Source: Albula goreensis (lineage: Eukaryota > Chordata > Actinopteri > Albuliformes > Albulidae). Taken from it: a stretch of 64,000 nt of DNA. A model generated the notes under the pieces. It made no database searches, was not told the origin of the DNA, and saw only the letters and a program-made list of their open reading frames with translations. Below are positions 48,601-62,232 of the stretch, one piece after another; position 1 is the stretch's first letter, and the number at the start of each line of letters is the position of its first letter. The position numbers and the translations under genes are program-made. Location of the stretch: NCBI GenBank assembly GCA_022829145.1, contig CM040744.1:11559218-11623217 (forward strand), written 5' to 3'.

Positions 48601-51600
48601 ATTCAGGAATAAGATCCTGTAAGAAAAAACAGGCATATTTTAAAGATGCTGTAAATTAAAAATAATGACTATCTGACTGAATGTCTGACCCTTTGTTTTA
48701 ATAAACCAAAATAAGTAAACACATTTTTTTTCTTTATATTTTTGAATTTGTAACATTTGTGTTAAAATCTGGAATGTATGCTTACATTTTTTGAATATGG
48801 CTGTCACGTATTTCATACAGTGTCTTAGAATGGGAACTTTTCTCCATGCACTATCTACATCCTCAGAAAATCAATGTGCATAAAAGCCCAGAGACATCCA
48901 GAAATGACCATTCATTCAATCCAGATGAATCCAAGGGTAATGTATGTCTGAAAGAGAAATCTGGAATTAATATTTGTCTGGATGTGCTGAACCAACCCGA
49001 AAAATATGTTTTAATGACATCAAAAACATCAAGCCCCCCAATTTATCCCAGTGCCTTTCCAGTGGTCACCCTAGAGCACACCCTAGTCGATGGTGATCGG
49101 GTATCTATGCTGATGTCATAATACTTTAATGAAAGAATATTGTCTTTTTGTCAACTTACTACAGTCAAGAGTACTATAAAATGAGCAACTTTTGTTTCCA
49201 CTTACTTATGACTCTTCGGGTTTAGCAGAACGGTTTTGCTTAATTGTTAAGAGTGCGTTAGCTTCATTTGTTACTAGGTATATTTCCTTCACAACTAATG
49301 GTGCTAAATCAGTCAAACATACTGCGATGCAGGGAGAGGTTAATGATTCATGGTTTGCAGGTCTGCATGATGACCTCTTTTGCCTGGGCCCAAGCGGTTC
49401 ATGTTCCTTTGGTCTGAAGTTCATGTCTGAGTCTCACTGCACAGCAAGCAGACAGTCATTTCATATGGGCTACTTTTGATGACGGACCTCTCCATTCAGT
49501 TCCACTAGAATACACTATGATAATGTCTCACATATGTTTGCCATATGGAGATGGCCCTCTGCCTTTCACTGTTCTTAGATGCATATGTGTATGTTAATAA
49601 CTAATTTCCCCATGGGTTGTCAGTGGCTCAAAAAAGTAAGGGAAGACCAGTTAATAAATGTAAATCGCCTTTTCCAGTCCAGTTCCAGTTGGAACACTAC
49701 AGTTCAACATCTGCCAGAAATGCGGGGCAAAGTTGGAAACATCCTTTCATTCTTAGTTTGTGTCTGTCTTGCAGTGGAAAATTGTATTTTATAAGAGGAA
49801 CTCAAGTTCGTTTTCCCACAACTGTATGGAGTTAACACATCCGTTTCAGTTTTGAGCAGCAAAAATGAATTCATCACTGTGATGGAAAGCAAGTTTACCA
49901 AACCATTGAACGTTGGCAGCACTTACTGTACTTACTGTAATGAAACATAACAGGCACAGGATGGAGAGAGAAAGAGAAAACCTCACTAACTAAAAGCAGA
50001 CTTTTATGTCTAAGGTATAAATAACCTTCAGCTCAGAATCACAGGAAGCTAAATGCATAATACTGTGGGAATGTGTGCGCAGAACTGAGAACAATTGGTG
50101 AGATTGTTGGATGCAGGCTGCAATTTTTATCCCATAACGTCTACTTCACTGACGGCCAGCCAGTAATCTCTAAACAATGAGGCGCTGCAGACTGAGAATG
50201 CTATCAGAACTCTGTGTGAAAGCTTGGAACTCAGAACATTACAGAACACAGTCTGAATGATAGTGGTGTCGCCATGGATAGCGGTAATGTACTTGCATAT
50301 CTCTAACATTCAGACAAAAGAATGTACAGCTGCTTATATTTTCCACTTGACACCCCTGTTTTATGCATTTTGGCATAAAAGAACACCAAGGCTTCTCTAC
50401 ATGGACGGCTTTGGTTTGGGTCCAATTTGCATGGTCAGTTGGTAGAGGTTTCCCCTTCCTCCATACACTTTGAAGGGAGGAGAAAAAAATCCCATCAGCT
50501 TGTGTAAACTTCCTGTCGTAATGGAGCACGGACGCTGTGCCGGGTGAGGGGGATTTTCCATTCTTTAACGCTGGGTGTGAGACGGACATCCAGGATCTCG
50601 GCCCTGTTTCCTTTGGCCCAGCACGACACATGCTCTCGTCCCCTCACCCCTAAAAAAATGAACTGCAGATGCATGCCACATATTGGAGTAGTTTACGCGT
50701 AAGCTGGTAGTGCCCCATTTGTAAGCTGGCCAGGCGTTTGCAGTTAAACCTGAATTTACTGGGTTTTGGGTTGGCTGAGCATGTGAGTCCCAGAGCCCTT
50801 CCTCCTTTTTACCTCAGTATTCCAGCAGGAAAGACTTATAACACGCAGTCTGCAGATCACTGTGTCAGGGCATTTTACACAGTGTGTAAGAAGTAGCCTA
50901 GCACTTTGTCCCATGTAAACCCACCATTCTCCCCACTATGGATTTAGCATCATTGTTTTCCTGTGTATGGTGCTTTAAAGTAGTGTAGACGTAGCTTTCT
51001 AGCATGGATCTCTTTCTATAACAGACAACTGTACATTTTGGGAAGTAAGTGTTATTTGTGTGGTTTTGATTTTTGCATTAAGCAACAATCACCCTATTCC
51101 AATACGAGGCAAAGAATGCCTTGGATTTAAGCCTGACCCTGGCTAGTACAGTCCTCCCTAACCACTCAAGTCCCTTTGGCCTAGATTTCCAACGAGATTT
51201 AATCCTGCTGGGCCTCACTGGACCATTGATTACATTACATTAGTTACGGTAAGTGAGTGGTTTACAGTCACTCCATGGGTGCCTTCTGCTACTGTCCGGG
51301 ATTAGCAAATTAGCCGACAGACAGAATCGCTCCCACAGTAAAGCTAAGCAGCTTTTATTTCACACAACTCCAAAACGTGGATTTGATTTTTCCATGGGCC
51401 TTTGATGCATGTGGTGTGTTTTTTTTTTTCTCTCATGTGCAAAGCTGAGCCACACACTTTTAAAGACACAGGGCCTCTCTATACACATGCCATAAAAATG
51501 AGCATGTGATTTTAGGTTTGGAAGTGAATAGTGAATTAGCAGGCTTGATGCACTGCTTAGTTGTGGGCTGTCCATGGCTGTATTGTGCTGGACTTTGCTA

Positions 51601-53184
51601 GCCCACCTTTGTTATGCTGATGATGCTAATTGTGTTAATAAAAACGTCTTTAGTTCATTCTAGTGAACATTTTTAGCACTGTATTCTTGTTTAATGACAC
51701 AGATTTGAAAGACTTGTAAAAGGTTTGTGTCTTAAATAGTCATTCATATCCATCCCAACAAAGATTCAGCTTAATATATGCAAGGTGTTTTGTTTTATTA
51801 TTTGGGTATTTAAGCTACTTTTCCATAACGTTTGGCAGGCTCACTCTGTACTCATTAAATGGTTGCACATTATATAAAAAGATAAATGACATTTTTACCA
51901 ATTACTCGGCAGTAATTTTTCCACTTAGTGGGTGTTCACTGTAACCATTATGGAACATTTCTCCCTAGTAATGTAATGAACATAAGCAAGAATTGCACTC
52001 ACTGTTTACAGTCCGTAGGCCTGTTCTTAGTTTATTTCAGGTTCTGCCAGACTTGTGATATTAAGAAATTTAAAAAACAACCATATAATACTTGAATACA
52101 TTACTATGATTTGTTCAAAGTTAAGGATGAGATGCTATAACAGTTTGTATGAATGCTCAAAATCAGGTCAATTATAAAACTGCTGTTTTCATGGCTGACA
52201 GTATTCTGATCATGTCTGTGCCATGTGGCACCAGAAGTGGCAGTTTAAAGGCCAGGGCAACGTATATGGGACCTGGCAACACAAATCCAAATGAAAATGC
52301 ATGCTCATTAGGGTGGTACTGCAAAATCTCCTGCTCTAAGCTGACATGGAGAGCCTATTAGCGGTCGTCTTTTGTAAGAGGGCTTTTGCAAATGCCTTAT
52401 CCTACATTTTCTAGGATTTGCAGTGCTGTATGTGGCACACAGGACCTGAACCAAACTGAAAGCAACCCCCAACTTGCCTTTGGAATACCATGATATAATT
52501 TCCCTGTTGCCTCCATTTACTTGGATTATTTTATGCTTATGTTCATGTACTGCAGTCTGGTCTAACATAACCTTTTCAGAAATAATCAGACCTAGGAAAT
52601 TTCCCTAGTACAATTTCAAGTCAGATATACAATGTTGCAAATTATTTAGCCAGTCATTTTTGCTGTAATCATCAATTGACAACATGATAGAAACACTGTG
52701 TCTCTTTAAGGAAACATAAAGTTCCGTAAAAAATAGACCTTAGTCACTCAAAGGGCATATGGTATTTTATTTAAGAGTTAAAAACAATCACTTTCATCTG
52801 TAAAAATGTAAGTGCATCGTAGCGATTGTCAGCTGTAGATGTGCAATTGTTTTTGATTGGTACATTACATTTTGTGTTTTTGTGACTAATATACTTACGA
52901 GACAAAGGTACAAGCTATGTATTTGACCCATATCTATATATGAAACAAGATAGGCATGGCTTGTGTGTTGAAAATAAAATGTAAATATACAAATCACTGA
53001 TACAGTCATGCAAATGATATACAGATGACATAGGGTGCTGAAACAATAAAGCTCCATGTCCTAACAAATGGTTCATTTACTCCAGCTGTACAGCAATCAC
53101 ATAATGCAATGACTCCGAAAACCTGAAGCCAGCTCTTCTGAATGGGAATGCTGCTTCAACCCATAGCTTAATGGTCACAATATT

Positions 53185-53397
53185 AAGTTGAGGGTGTCAA
53201 TAATTTTGTCCCACCCATTTTTGCAGTTCTGTGTGCAACAATATCAGATTTGGCTTTTTTTCTCTGCTTTTGTGTGTTGTTCCAATGTAAACAAAAGAAA
53301 TAAACATGTGAATACCAAAATTTAATTGCAACAATTTGGAGAAATGGTGCATTATCTGAATGAAGTGCAGGGGTGCTAATATTTTTGGCCATGACTG
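53185..53397. mobile_element. MITE related to a common fish Tc1-type repeat
   Basis: GGGTGTCAATAATTTTGTCC at the left and GGGGTGCTAATATTTTTGGC ending CATGACTG at the right are the pattern of a repeat abundant in fish genomes; the middle includes the usual AAAGAAATAAACATGTGAAT. The left inverted repeat is eroded. No coding capacity. Confidence 0.65.
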
Positions 53398-56300
53398 TGT
53401 GCGTGTTTTATTAAGCCAGGCACCCAAACTGTGAGAGTCAACTTTTGAGTTCCCATCAACCACATGAGTGCATCAGACAGATCTCTGCCTTAGATACATA
53501 AAGCAAATGAGGCCAGTCTGGGAGAGAAAAGTACTCATGTAAGTCATGGAGCACTTGTAGGCTATTATCATCAAGAATGTCCTTTTTTTTTTTTGAAAAT
53601 CACAATACCCTCCTCCAACATTATTTTTCATAAAGGCTCTTGTTCCTGTCAGAGGTTGATTGCTCTGTTTCTCTGCTTCAGAGAAAATTTATATGGTCCA
53701 CCTGTACAGTTTTTCCATGTCCTGCCAAATTCTGAAAGAATCAATAACAATGGACCATTGACAACAGATTTGAATTTAGGACCATTTTAGAAGTTTAATG
53801 AAGGACACCTTGTACTGCACAGGCTTAGATGAGTTTGATGTCTAATAGACGTATAGTCTGTTAAATAGCTGCTTTGAGTGCTTTATATGCAATACAGCCA
53901 TTAAATAATCAAATAGATTATATTATCGTACCTAGTAACTGACTAATGTCTCAAGAGAGAAAGAAATTAACAAATGGGATCATGGAGCCCTCCATAACTT
54001 GATAACAGCTGAACTGGTTCAGTAGTGTTTGGCTGGTCTTCTAGTGGTAGGAGGGACTTACATGAGATGAGGAGTTTCACTGCACAGTTTAATCATAACA
54101 ACATGGTGAAGGAAGTCTTGATGGTGCTGATAATGCCTGCATTCTGCCAATTACTGCCCTGTGGTATTATTGATGCGTGCTGAAAACAATGTTGCTCCAA
54201 GTATAAAAGGTCATACTATGTGCTTTGAGGCGAAAGAAGTTTGGCTTTGGTTGGGGTATACTGCGGCCCTCAAGGGTGTGGTAGATTGCGATCTGTTCCA
54301 GCCAACGTCCCAAAAGAAGATCTGTCCACCTCCATTAAGAACTATGACTGTATCTGAGGAGGTCCTTCAGTGAGTCATACAGTATCCATGTTGAACTTTG
54401 ACTGTAGCCCAGTACTCCCATCTGAACAAATATTTAAAAATGTCCTGTTATCATACCAGAGGAATTTCAAAACAGAGTTTGTTTGTCTGTTTTCTACTGT
54501 AAATTTGTGCTACCACACAATGCACTGTAATTCTGACTGTTTTTGCCCTCAGAAACATCTTTCATTTCGTTTATTCAGCTCTTATTTTACAGCTGGTGAT
54601 TCCTAAACCAGTCTCTAATTGAAGTATAAGGTGAAAAATCTCGACATTGTAAATCTGTTTAGCAAGAGTGGACTCCATTTTTTGATTCTCTGAGCAAGAA
54701 CCTCATGTCTCCCTGCTGCTGACTCAGCAGAGCAGTATTACTGACATGCAATTGACCCTTTAGCAACGCTGCTCATCCTGTCTTCCATTTTGGGTGGGAT
54801 GAAAGTTCAAATTAGTCATCATCTCTGTCAGTAAATGATTTGCAAATCTAAAAAAAGCAGTGTAAGGGCTGAGATAAGCTTTGAGGATGGAATAACGATT
54901 CAGGTGCTGGGATCTGTTGGGTTAGCCATCCGCTTATAGATAATTATAGATAATATAGATTGATAATGTATTGTATTGTATTGTATTGCACTATATGCAA
55001 AATGGCTTTTCTTTCCATATAATACCTAAGTGAGGGCTGACAAAATATATGCTTCCTATTTGGACAACTTCAGAAATGAGGACCGTCAACAGAATTGAGG
55101 GATAAACATACTTTTGCATTCATTTGAGATGTCAAGATGAGACAATCATAATAGAAGGGGAAATATACAAGAAGCGATTCGTGATTATGATTGCCTGAGT
55201 CAATGTTCTAAAGTGTATGGAGCCCACAAGACAAGCAAAATATTACTGTAAAACATTGACTTTTGAACTGACAAGTGGTAAATCTTAGTATTGCATAAAT
55301 GTGGGGGCTGTTGTCAGGTACAGTCTCAAAATGGCCTGACCACCAGAGAATGCTAAGGGAAACACACTTCACCCCAGAAGGCTATTAAAAAGTTTTGACT
55401 CACGTGTCAAGTGGAATGCAATAGATACCTCCCTCAGCTCTGTCTACTTACTGCAAGTCTGAAACAAAGCAACCATAGTCAGGGCTGGAAAATTACAGCC
55501 TCTGCTCCTGTTGCTTTTTCTTCTGGTGGAAATTCATTTTAGAAAGAAGCAGACTGAGGGCTCTATTTTGACAACCCAAACTTGAGGTACCATAATACAT
55601 TTTTTTCACATTATATGAGTAATTGGTGTATAATTTTGAAATCTGTTTTGAAATATCATTTTGTGTGATATTTGTGTCAGGTTGAAGTTCATTTTGTAGC
55701 AGTTTGGATTGTATCCATAACAACCATGTGACTGTCACATTCTACTTTTGTGAAATGTGCACCACAAGGATTTGAAATAAACACCGCAGCAATAAATTAA
55801 GCTAATAGGCTCTATTTTTACTGTTGCGCCATGAGTTTGGGCCATTAAAACAGGGCCCTTTATGTTCTTCTAAGATTTAGTGTGCCTGCCACATAAACTG
55901 ACCGTTTTAAATAACAGTGAAGAATGGGAAATTAAGTTGGTCTCCACCATTCTGTGGTACAGCAGGGCCCCAGTGCACCATGGTTCCGCTTCTTATTTGT
56001 TCAGGTAATTTCACCTCTTGCGCAGAGCCTTTGTGTCGGCCTGTTGCTAGGATACCGCCACACAGGTGAGGTAGCACAGCAGAGTATGTTCCTGTGGTTT
56101 AGATTTCAGTTGGATTTCCTTTTGTTTGGGTTGTACAATAGTCACGTTTTAAAACACATTGTTGCAAGTTTTGAAGGGAACACTGTGGTTACACCGATTT
56201 TAAAACTCCGCAGAGTGTTTTCTTTGCTCAGATGATCACTGCACGTTACTATCCATGAAATGAGGATAATATAAAAATTTACTGTAGAATATCTGTGATA

Positions 56301-57237
56301 AACTAACTTAGTGCAGGTTCATATTTTCAAACGTTTCCAGCATTGTATGTAAGTTTTGGGTTATCCGTAATTAAAAAAAAAAAAACAAGTGCAATACCTC
56401 TGTTACTAATAATTGAGTCTACTTTGAAGGAAGGGTTCTCTGGAAGCCGAGTGTGTTTACTGTACAACAGTCTAAAGTCTAAGTAGCATAAAAGTCATAT
56501 CAGAGAACCACGAACACACTGTTTCACCTGTAAACATGAACAAGCAACAAACCTGTTGGCTAAGCCTACATTTCAGTTGGAGGTTTTTGGCCCGTGACAC
56601 CAACCTTTCCCTGCACTAATCAGCATCAGTCACACTGCCAGAAATACGCAACAGCTAGATTTCATCACTCAAGAGCTTTAGGGTAAGACCAGTTTTTCTG
56701 AACTCATGACAGCCATACCGGGGAAGAGAAGTTATTTTTCAGTTTTTTCAGTTGTTTTTGTCTGACACACTGGCAGTTAGGTCACAGTGTGAATCCTTTG
56801 TTGGACCAAAACCAATTTGCAAGCACAACCATAATTTTTCTATAATGTTCTTTTTCACAGACTTAATTTATTAACTTTCAGGAAATTACCATGATATAGG
56901 CCTGTTCTTATTTTTTTAATTCTCTCCATTTCATGAAATTCATTACATACAACTATCACGATCCCTTGTCCTTCAAAGGCACAGGGTCTGCAGGTTTGCT
57001 TTCACTCTACAATCTACAACTATTTTATATCCATTAGCCCAGCAGAGGATTGTTATCTGTATAATGCAAGTTAAAGATATTTGCTAAGTTAAAACAACAG
57101 TTCACAGACCCTGTGCTTTTTGCTGTACAATTTACAATAGAAATTGTATGGTATATCTGTTGCTTGTTTTCGATAGAGATGAAAATGAATTGGGTTGCTG
57201 TCCCCTCACTCTGTTCCTCTGTGTCCACCTCGTCCAG

Positions 57238-57411
57238 CTCCTGGAGAGGCACAAGGCCATGGACAGCATGGTGGAGCTGCTGGAGATCTACCAGGAGGAG
57301 GATGAGGCGTATGGGGCACTGGTGGAGGCCACCACCCAGCTCTACCAGTACCTGCTGCAGCCCTTCAGAGACATGAGGGAGCTGGCCATGCTGCGCAGAC
57401 AGCAGATCAAG
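57238..57411 (+). CDS. jmy: JMY exon 2 (residues 288-345)
   Basis: A 174-base phase-0 exon between a CCAG acceptor and a GTGAGA donor. It encodes LLERHKAMDSMVELLEIYQE and on to LYQYLLQPFRDMRELAMLRR and QQIK. This is the conserved continuation of the WHAMM/JMY N-terminal region leading to the central coiled coil; the second half is nearly the same as in human JMY. It is rich in CTG/GAG codons against an AT-rich intron, supporting real coding. The next exon (human sequence begins ISMENDY) was looked for to the end of the window and not found. Confidence 0.95.
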
Positions 57412-60400
57412 GTGAGACAGGTGGCTTCTGCCCAAAACACTGACACTTGATCAGTCTAAACGTTTCCCCAAATTGCTTTGGGGAGCATTTGGATTGGGTC
57501 AGCTGATCCTGGAGCAGTCAATGTAGGTGGAAATCTAAAACAGGCAACATATATAGGCTTGATGAACCATTCTAATACCCCTAATATGGTGCATACGGTT
57601 TGTTTTATATTTACACTCACATGATATTGACAGGTATGATTTAAAAAGCGCTGAAACCTGTCTGACTCACGAAGTTGGGGTTACATTTCCTCCTTCCAAA
57701 GCTATGGGGAAGAAGGAATTGCTCGAGAATACTTGTGACAATATTCTGTGAAGTGTAGCTTTACTATTAATTTAGGTTAATTAATAGCAAAGCTACAGTT
57801 TACTATATCATGCAAACTTTGAACAACTGTACAAATACCTCTGTAGTGTATTTAGCTTTATGAAGTATATTGTACATACATTCACTTGTAGCAATAGCCA
57901 TTGATGTCCATGTAAAATGTGCAAGCACCTTGATAAAACTGAGGAATGTTTAGATTTGTAAATTGCAAGATTTGAAGACTATAAAACAACGTCTCACCTT
58001 TGCAAATATGTGTGATATTTTATAAGTTGCACACAGTAATTGAAAACCAGTTTCTTGATTAGCCAAGGCCAGCTTCCCTAGGCTTGTGGGAAAGGAATGT
58101 AGCTGAGGCTACAGATCACAGTGACAGACATCTGAACTATTCAGGTCACAGTAAAACATGTTCTGCCCTTGAAGTAGGCCATGGGATGTTCACAGTTGCT
58201 TGCAATGTGGAACAGAGCATCAGGACATTAGAAAAGTGTTTTTCTCTGTGACACAAGAAACCCGCTTTGTCTCTTCCTTTTTAGATGGCCAGACAGTTTT
58301 CAACAGATGTATTAGCTTGTTAACTTGTCAACTCATCACTTGGACTTAGAGTAAGGTTTAAATTCACAGAATACTTGATCTTTTTTTTACTGTGGTAGTT
58401 TTAAGTAATCAACTACGCCACTTGTGTCTCTCTGAGGTCTGAAAATGTATGTTTACACAATCCTAAACCTCATGGGGGCTTGATAAACTTTGCCGTTTTC
58501 TGGTAAGGCAAGTTTTATCTCAGGTTTGTGAGTGTATTGACCAGGAGTGCCTCATCATACATGTTCTGTACCAGACCTATTTGTTGCATGATCCAAATTA
58601 GTGTATATGAAAATGATATTGTAGCTCAGCAGTAGTTATTCTTGCTCATGAACACCTGTAATGTGGGTGATTATGATGCCATTCAAACGTTTTCCTTCGC
58701 AAAATCCTTGAGTATGACATTTTTATGTATGTCTGTGTATCTGCATCTAGTTATGTTGTGCACTTAGTGACACAGACTACACAAAGCACCTTACTGATGT
58801 CTCTCAAGATTTTTGTCAGTGTTATTGTTCTTCGGAGTCCCATCACAAAAGACAGATGCTGCTTCACATTCCTTCATGCTCACAAGCGTAAAAGCAGCGA
58901 TTTGTCTCATCCCACACTCTGTGGGTGTCGAGTCCTCTGGGATGGTTATTTTTGTGAACCCTTGGCAATGGACGTTCCTGCACGGGCCTCCGGCATGGGG
59001 AGCAGAATTACAGTGTTTGCATTGCTGAAAACCACATTCCCTCCCCTGCAGGCTGCCGTCTGCTTCTAAAGCCTCCAACAAAAGCAACTGTGACACAGAG
59101 GACCTTTCCTCACTGAGTCTGAACCCAAAGGATAGCGTATGATTACTGTATGCCAAGGGTGGGCCCTTGTAATAAGCATTTCAGTACACAAAAGAACTCT
59201 TGAAACTATTATTACCAAACTATTTTTTGCCAAGTACACTGCTATTAATAGGAGAAGAAGGCTGCAATTCGACAGACTTGCCAGTGCTTTCCTAACACAG
59301 TCCCTTGTTTGAAACATCTTCTGCATGTGTTCTTCTGTTCTTCAGATAAGGATTGTGTTTATTTTTTGTAGGATCTATGAATTCTGCCTGCATCGCTTGT
59401 TTTAAAGTATGACTTGGAGAATCCACTTCATTGATTCCTGAAATAATGGAAGTGCTTTGACATGATCACTTATTGAGGAAGGCAGACTTCACTCCAATAA
59501 TCCTTGTTTTAGTATATTTTTTCTGGACACATTCATTAGCATGTTTCACATGTAATATATTTGCCATCTTTTTGGGGAGGGGGGCATCCTATGGATTCTT
59601 CTAGTGGCTGTTTAAGATAGAAAAGCCTCATCTTTAGTCTGTCAGTAAACTGTGAAAACTGCAAAACAAATAACTATCGGCTGAAGCAAACTGTAAAGAA
59701 AGAAAGGGTGTATCCCACGCTTCAGTATTGCTGTGCCTCTTTGAATATTTAAACCATAGATCAGCTTATAAGATAAATACTTTCTCATCCTACTAATTTG
59801 TCTGTGAATTAATTCTCAAATGTTCTCTTTACTAATTTACAACCAGCCATAAAGAGCTTATTAGTACATGAAAAGTTGATCAAAGGGTGAAGGCCGACAT
59901 ACCAAAGATGTGCATTTTTGGCATAGAGCCTGAACGCCTGCTGAAATGCTGAAACTTTGCACGCAGTTGCAGTCGAGTTTGGCTTCATACTGATCTCAAG
60001 TTAATTAGATACTAGCAATCACTTTTTGTTTGTGCTTGTGAGGAGGAATAACGAGGAATTCAAATCATGTACATTGCAGGAAAATGTCTTTTTGTTGGCC
60101 TCCCAGACTATTAGAGCTACATTCACTTGACAGAAGTCCAGCCTCGCCCTAGTTTCACTGACTTAGCTCCGTTGTAGAAAGTAAACATTGCAAAATCTCT
60201 GGTGTTTGTGTCTTGTGGGCAATGGTATACATACAATTTTGCATCACAAATCCCACACGGCTTTGTGAATGGCAGAGGTCAGAAATGTTTTGTACTTCCA
60301 GTATAAGCTTCCAATTGTCAGTTTCATTCACAGCTTCCGTGAATCACACGGAATCACACACAATTCCCTTTATCACACATCGCAGTCCCTGCCTTTTCTG

Positions 60401-60856
60401 CACTGGTACCATTTCAAAAGCAGAAAACATCACACCTCATGCACACAGATTTAGATTCATTTTTTGCATTTTTATTTAATTAAATTAATGTGTTTTTTGA
60501 ATTATAGTTTTCTATTTCAAGACAGCTGACCGAGGCTCTTGGAGCACTTTTAAAAAAAGAACAATCTTAATATACAAGTATTTTACACATCAAAGGGTAT
60601 AAGACAGCCTGACCCAGTGCCGTTTGACTGGTGGAAGGCCAGTGACCTTGGGCTAAAACCAGCTTTTAGTGCTAGCAATTTGCTTGGTTTTGTTAGATGT
60701 GAAAAGGTTCACTGTGTGAGGGGAAGCAGGATCAGTGGCTATCTTGCAATGGTCAGTGCCTGTCTGTCCTTTCATTTATCTCCCCAGCTCCTGCCGAAAG
60801 GCTGGCGTGTGGGCAGGTGGGCTGGGCAGCACTCTCATGGCTATTTCCAGCACATG

Positions 60857-60914
<58 letters not shown>
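60857..60914. repeat. (CA)n microsatellite
   Basis: About 29 CA units inside jmy intron 2. Confidence 0.97.
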
Positions 60915-60916
<2 letters not shown>

Positions 60917-62162
60917 CTGCTCCAGGGAAGTTCTCAAAGCCCTTAAAATAGCCCTTGCTCCAAGTCTTTGTGAGTGGGGTAGACATGATGATCTTTACAT
61001 CAGTGTGGTTTTTTTCATCCCATTTCTCCAAAGGGTTTTGCTGAGACAATACAGAGAGTGTAGTGGTGAGTGAGGCAGCGTGTGAGTGAATGCCCCCCCC
61101 CATGGCATCATTGAATGTAGAGTAACAACGCGATGTCAATCACAACTCAGACAAGGTGCACAGCACAGCACATCTAGACAGTACGGGTGGAGATGGGGTG
61201 ACTCATTTATTTTGAAGTTCTTGAAAATCCGGTGTCTTAAAATAGAACTTGGCCTGCATACATTTTGGAACATCTTTTGTTTCTGACACCTTTCATCATC
61301 GAGCGACTGCAAGCACACATCATCAGACATATATGGGAGTAAGTATATGTGACGTTTGAGAGCATTATTAGAGTATAATGCATCTTTCCAAAGGAAGCAA
61401 TGAGGTAATATGTGATAAAAAAATTGCGTGCATCTGTCTGTGGAGGAGGTCGAACAACAAGGTCAAAACCCAGACTGTACCTGACTTTCATCTCTTCACA
61501 ATACTCCGCCAACATCCCCATTTGTCTTCAAAGCACAGCATGTTACGTTCAGTTAAAACTCCCCTCCCTTTACTACATGATGAAACAACATTCAAAACTG
61601 TATGCAAACACAAAGAGCAAACAGGATTTCGTACCATAGTGGTTAATTCCACTTGCTGGGGAAGGGTGATGTGTGTCGCGTCTGGATCACACTCAGTGAA
61701 AGGGGGAGGCAGGATATTTCCATCTGATTTGCATTGAGTACTTTTTTTTCTTTTTGCCCTGAAGTGAAACTGAAATGTTGGGAGGGACTGAGATGTTAAT
61801 AGGGTAGGTACTTCTACAGTATTGCCATATTGGTTTAGGATCGAGGTTCAGTCTGCCACTTAGAACAAAAAGTCTCACTTCTTCACAATTCCGTTGTTCT
61901 TAAAGAAGAAAGACCTCAGAGTGCCAAAAATCAGGTCTTGGTTTTGTGGGATGTCAGTTTGTTGCAAATATTACACCAGGAAATGTGTTCTCGAAACAAG
62001 TATTTACATAAGCACCGAATGCAAACCTGCAAATAGTAAATGAATGAATGCAAAAAAAAAATGTCATTTATGTTGATAAAATTGAAACAAATGATTCTTT
62101 TTAAATGAAAGTTCCCCACATCCTTTTTATAACTGGCACCCTAGCAAGAAAAACAGATACAT

Positions 62163-62232
62163 TGTGTGTGTGTGTGTGTGTGTGCGTGTGTGCGTGTGTG
62201 CGTGTGTGTGTGCGTGTGTGTGTGCACGTGTG
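62163..62232. repeat. (GT)n microsatellite with GC interruptions
   Basis: GT repeat interrupted by GCGT at regular intervals, inside jmy intron 2. Confidence 0.95.

Larger units (their letters stand above)
40207..57237 (+). other. jmy: jmy intron 1 (17 kb)
   Basis: GT-AG intron between two phase-0 exons. No nested gene was recognised on either strand. It contains two GC/CpG-richer patches (41,440-41,700 and 42,420-42,780), a G-rich run, a SINE, a MITE and scattered repeat pieces, listed separately. Confidence 0.85.

Noticed and set aside
55555..55870. Two GGCTCTATTTT blocks resembling ends of a common fish repeat
   Set aside because: They point the same way and no complete element could be delimited.
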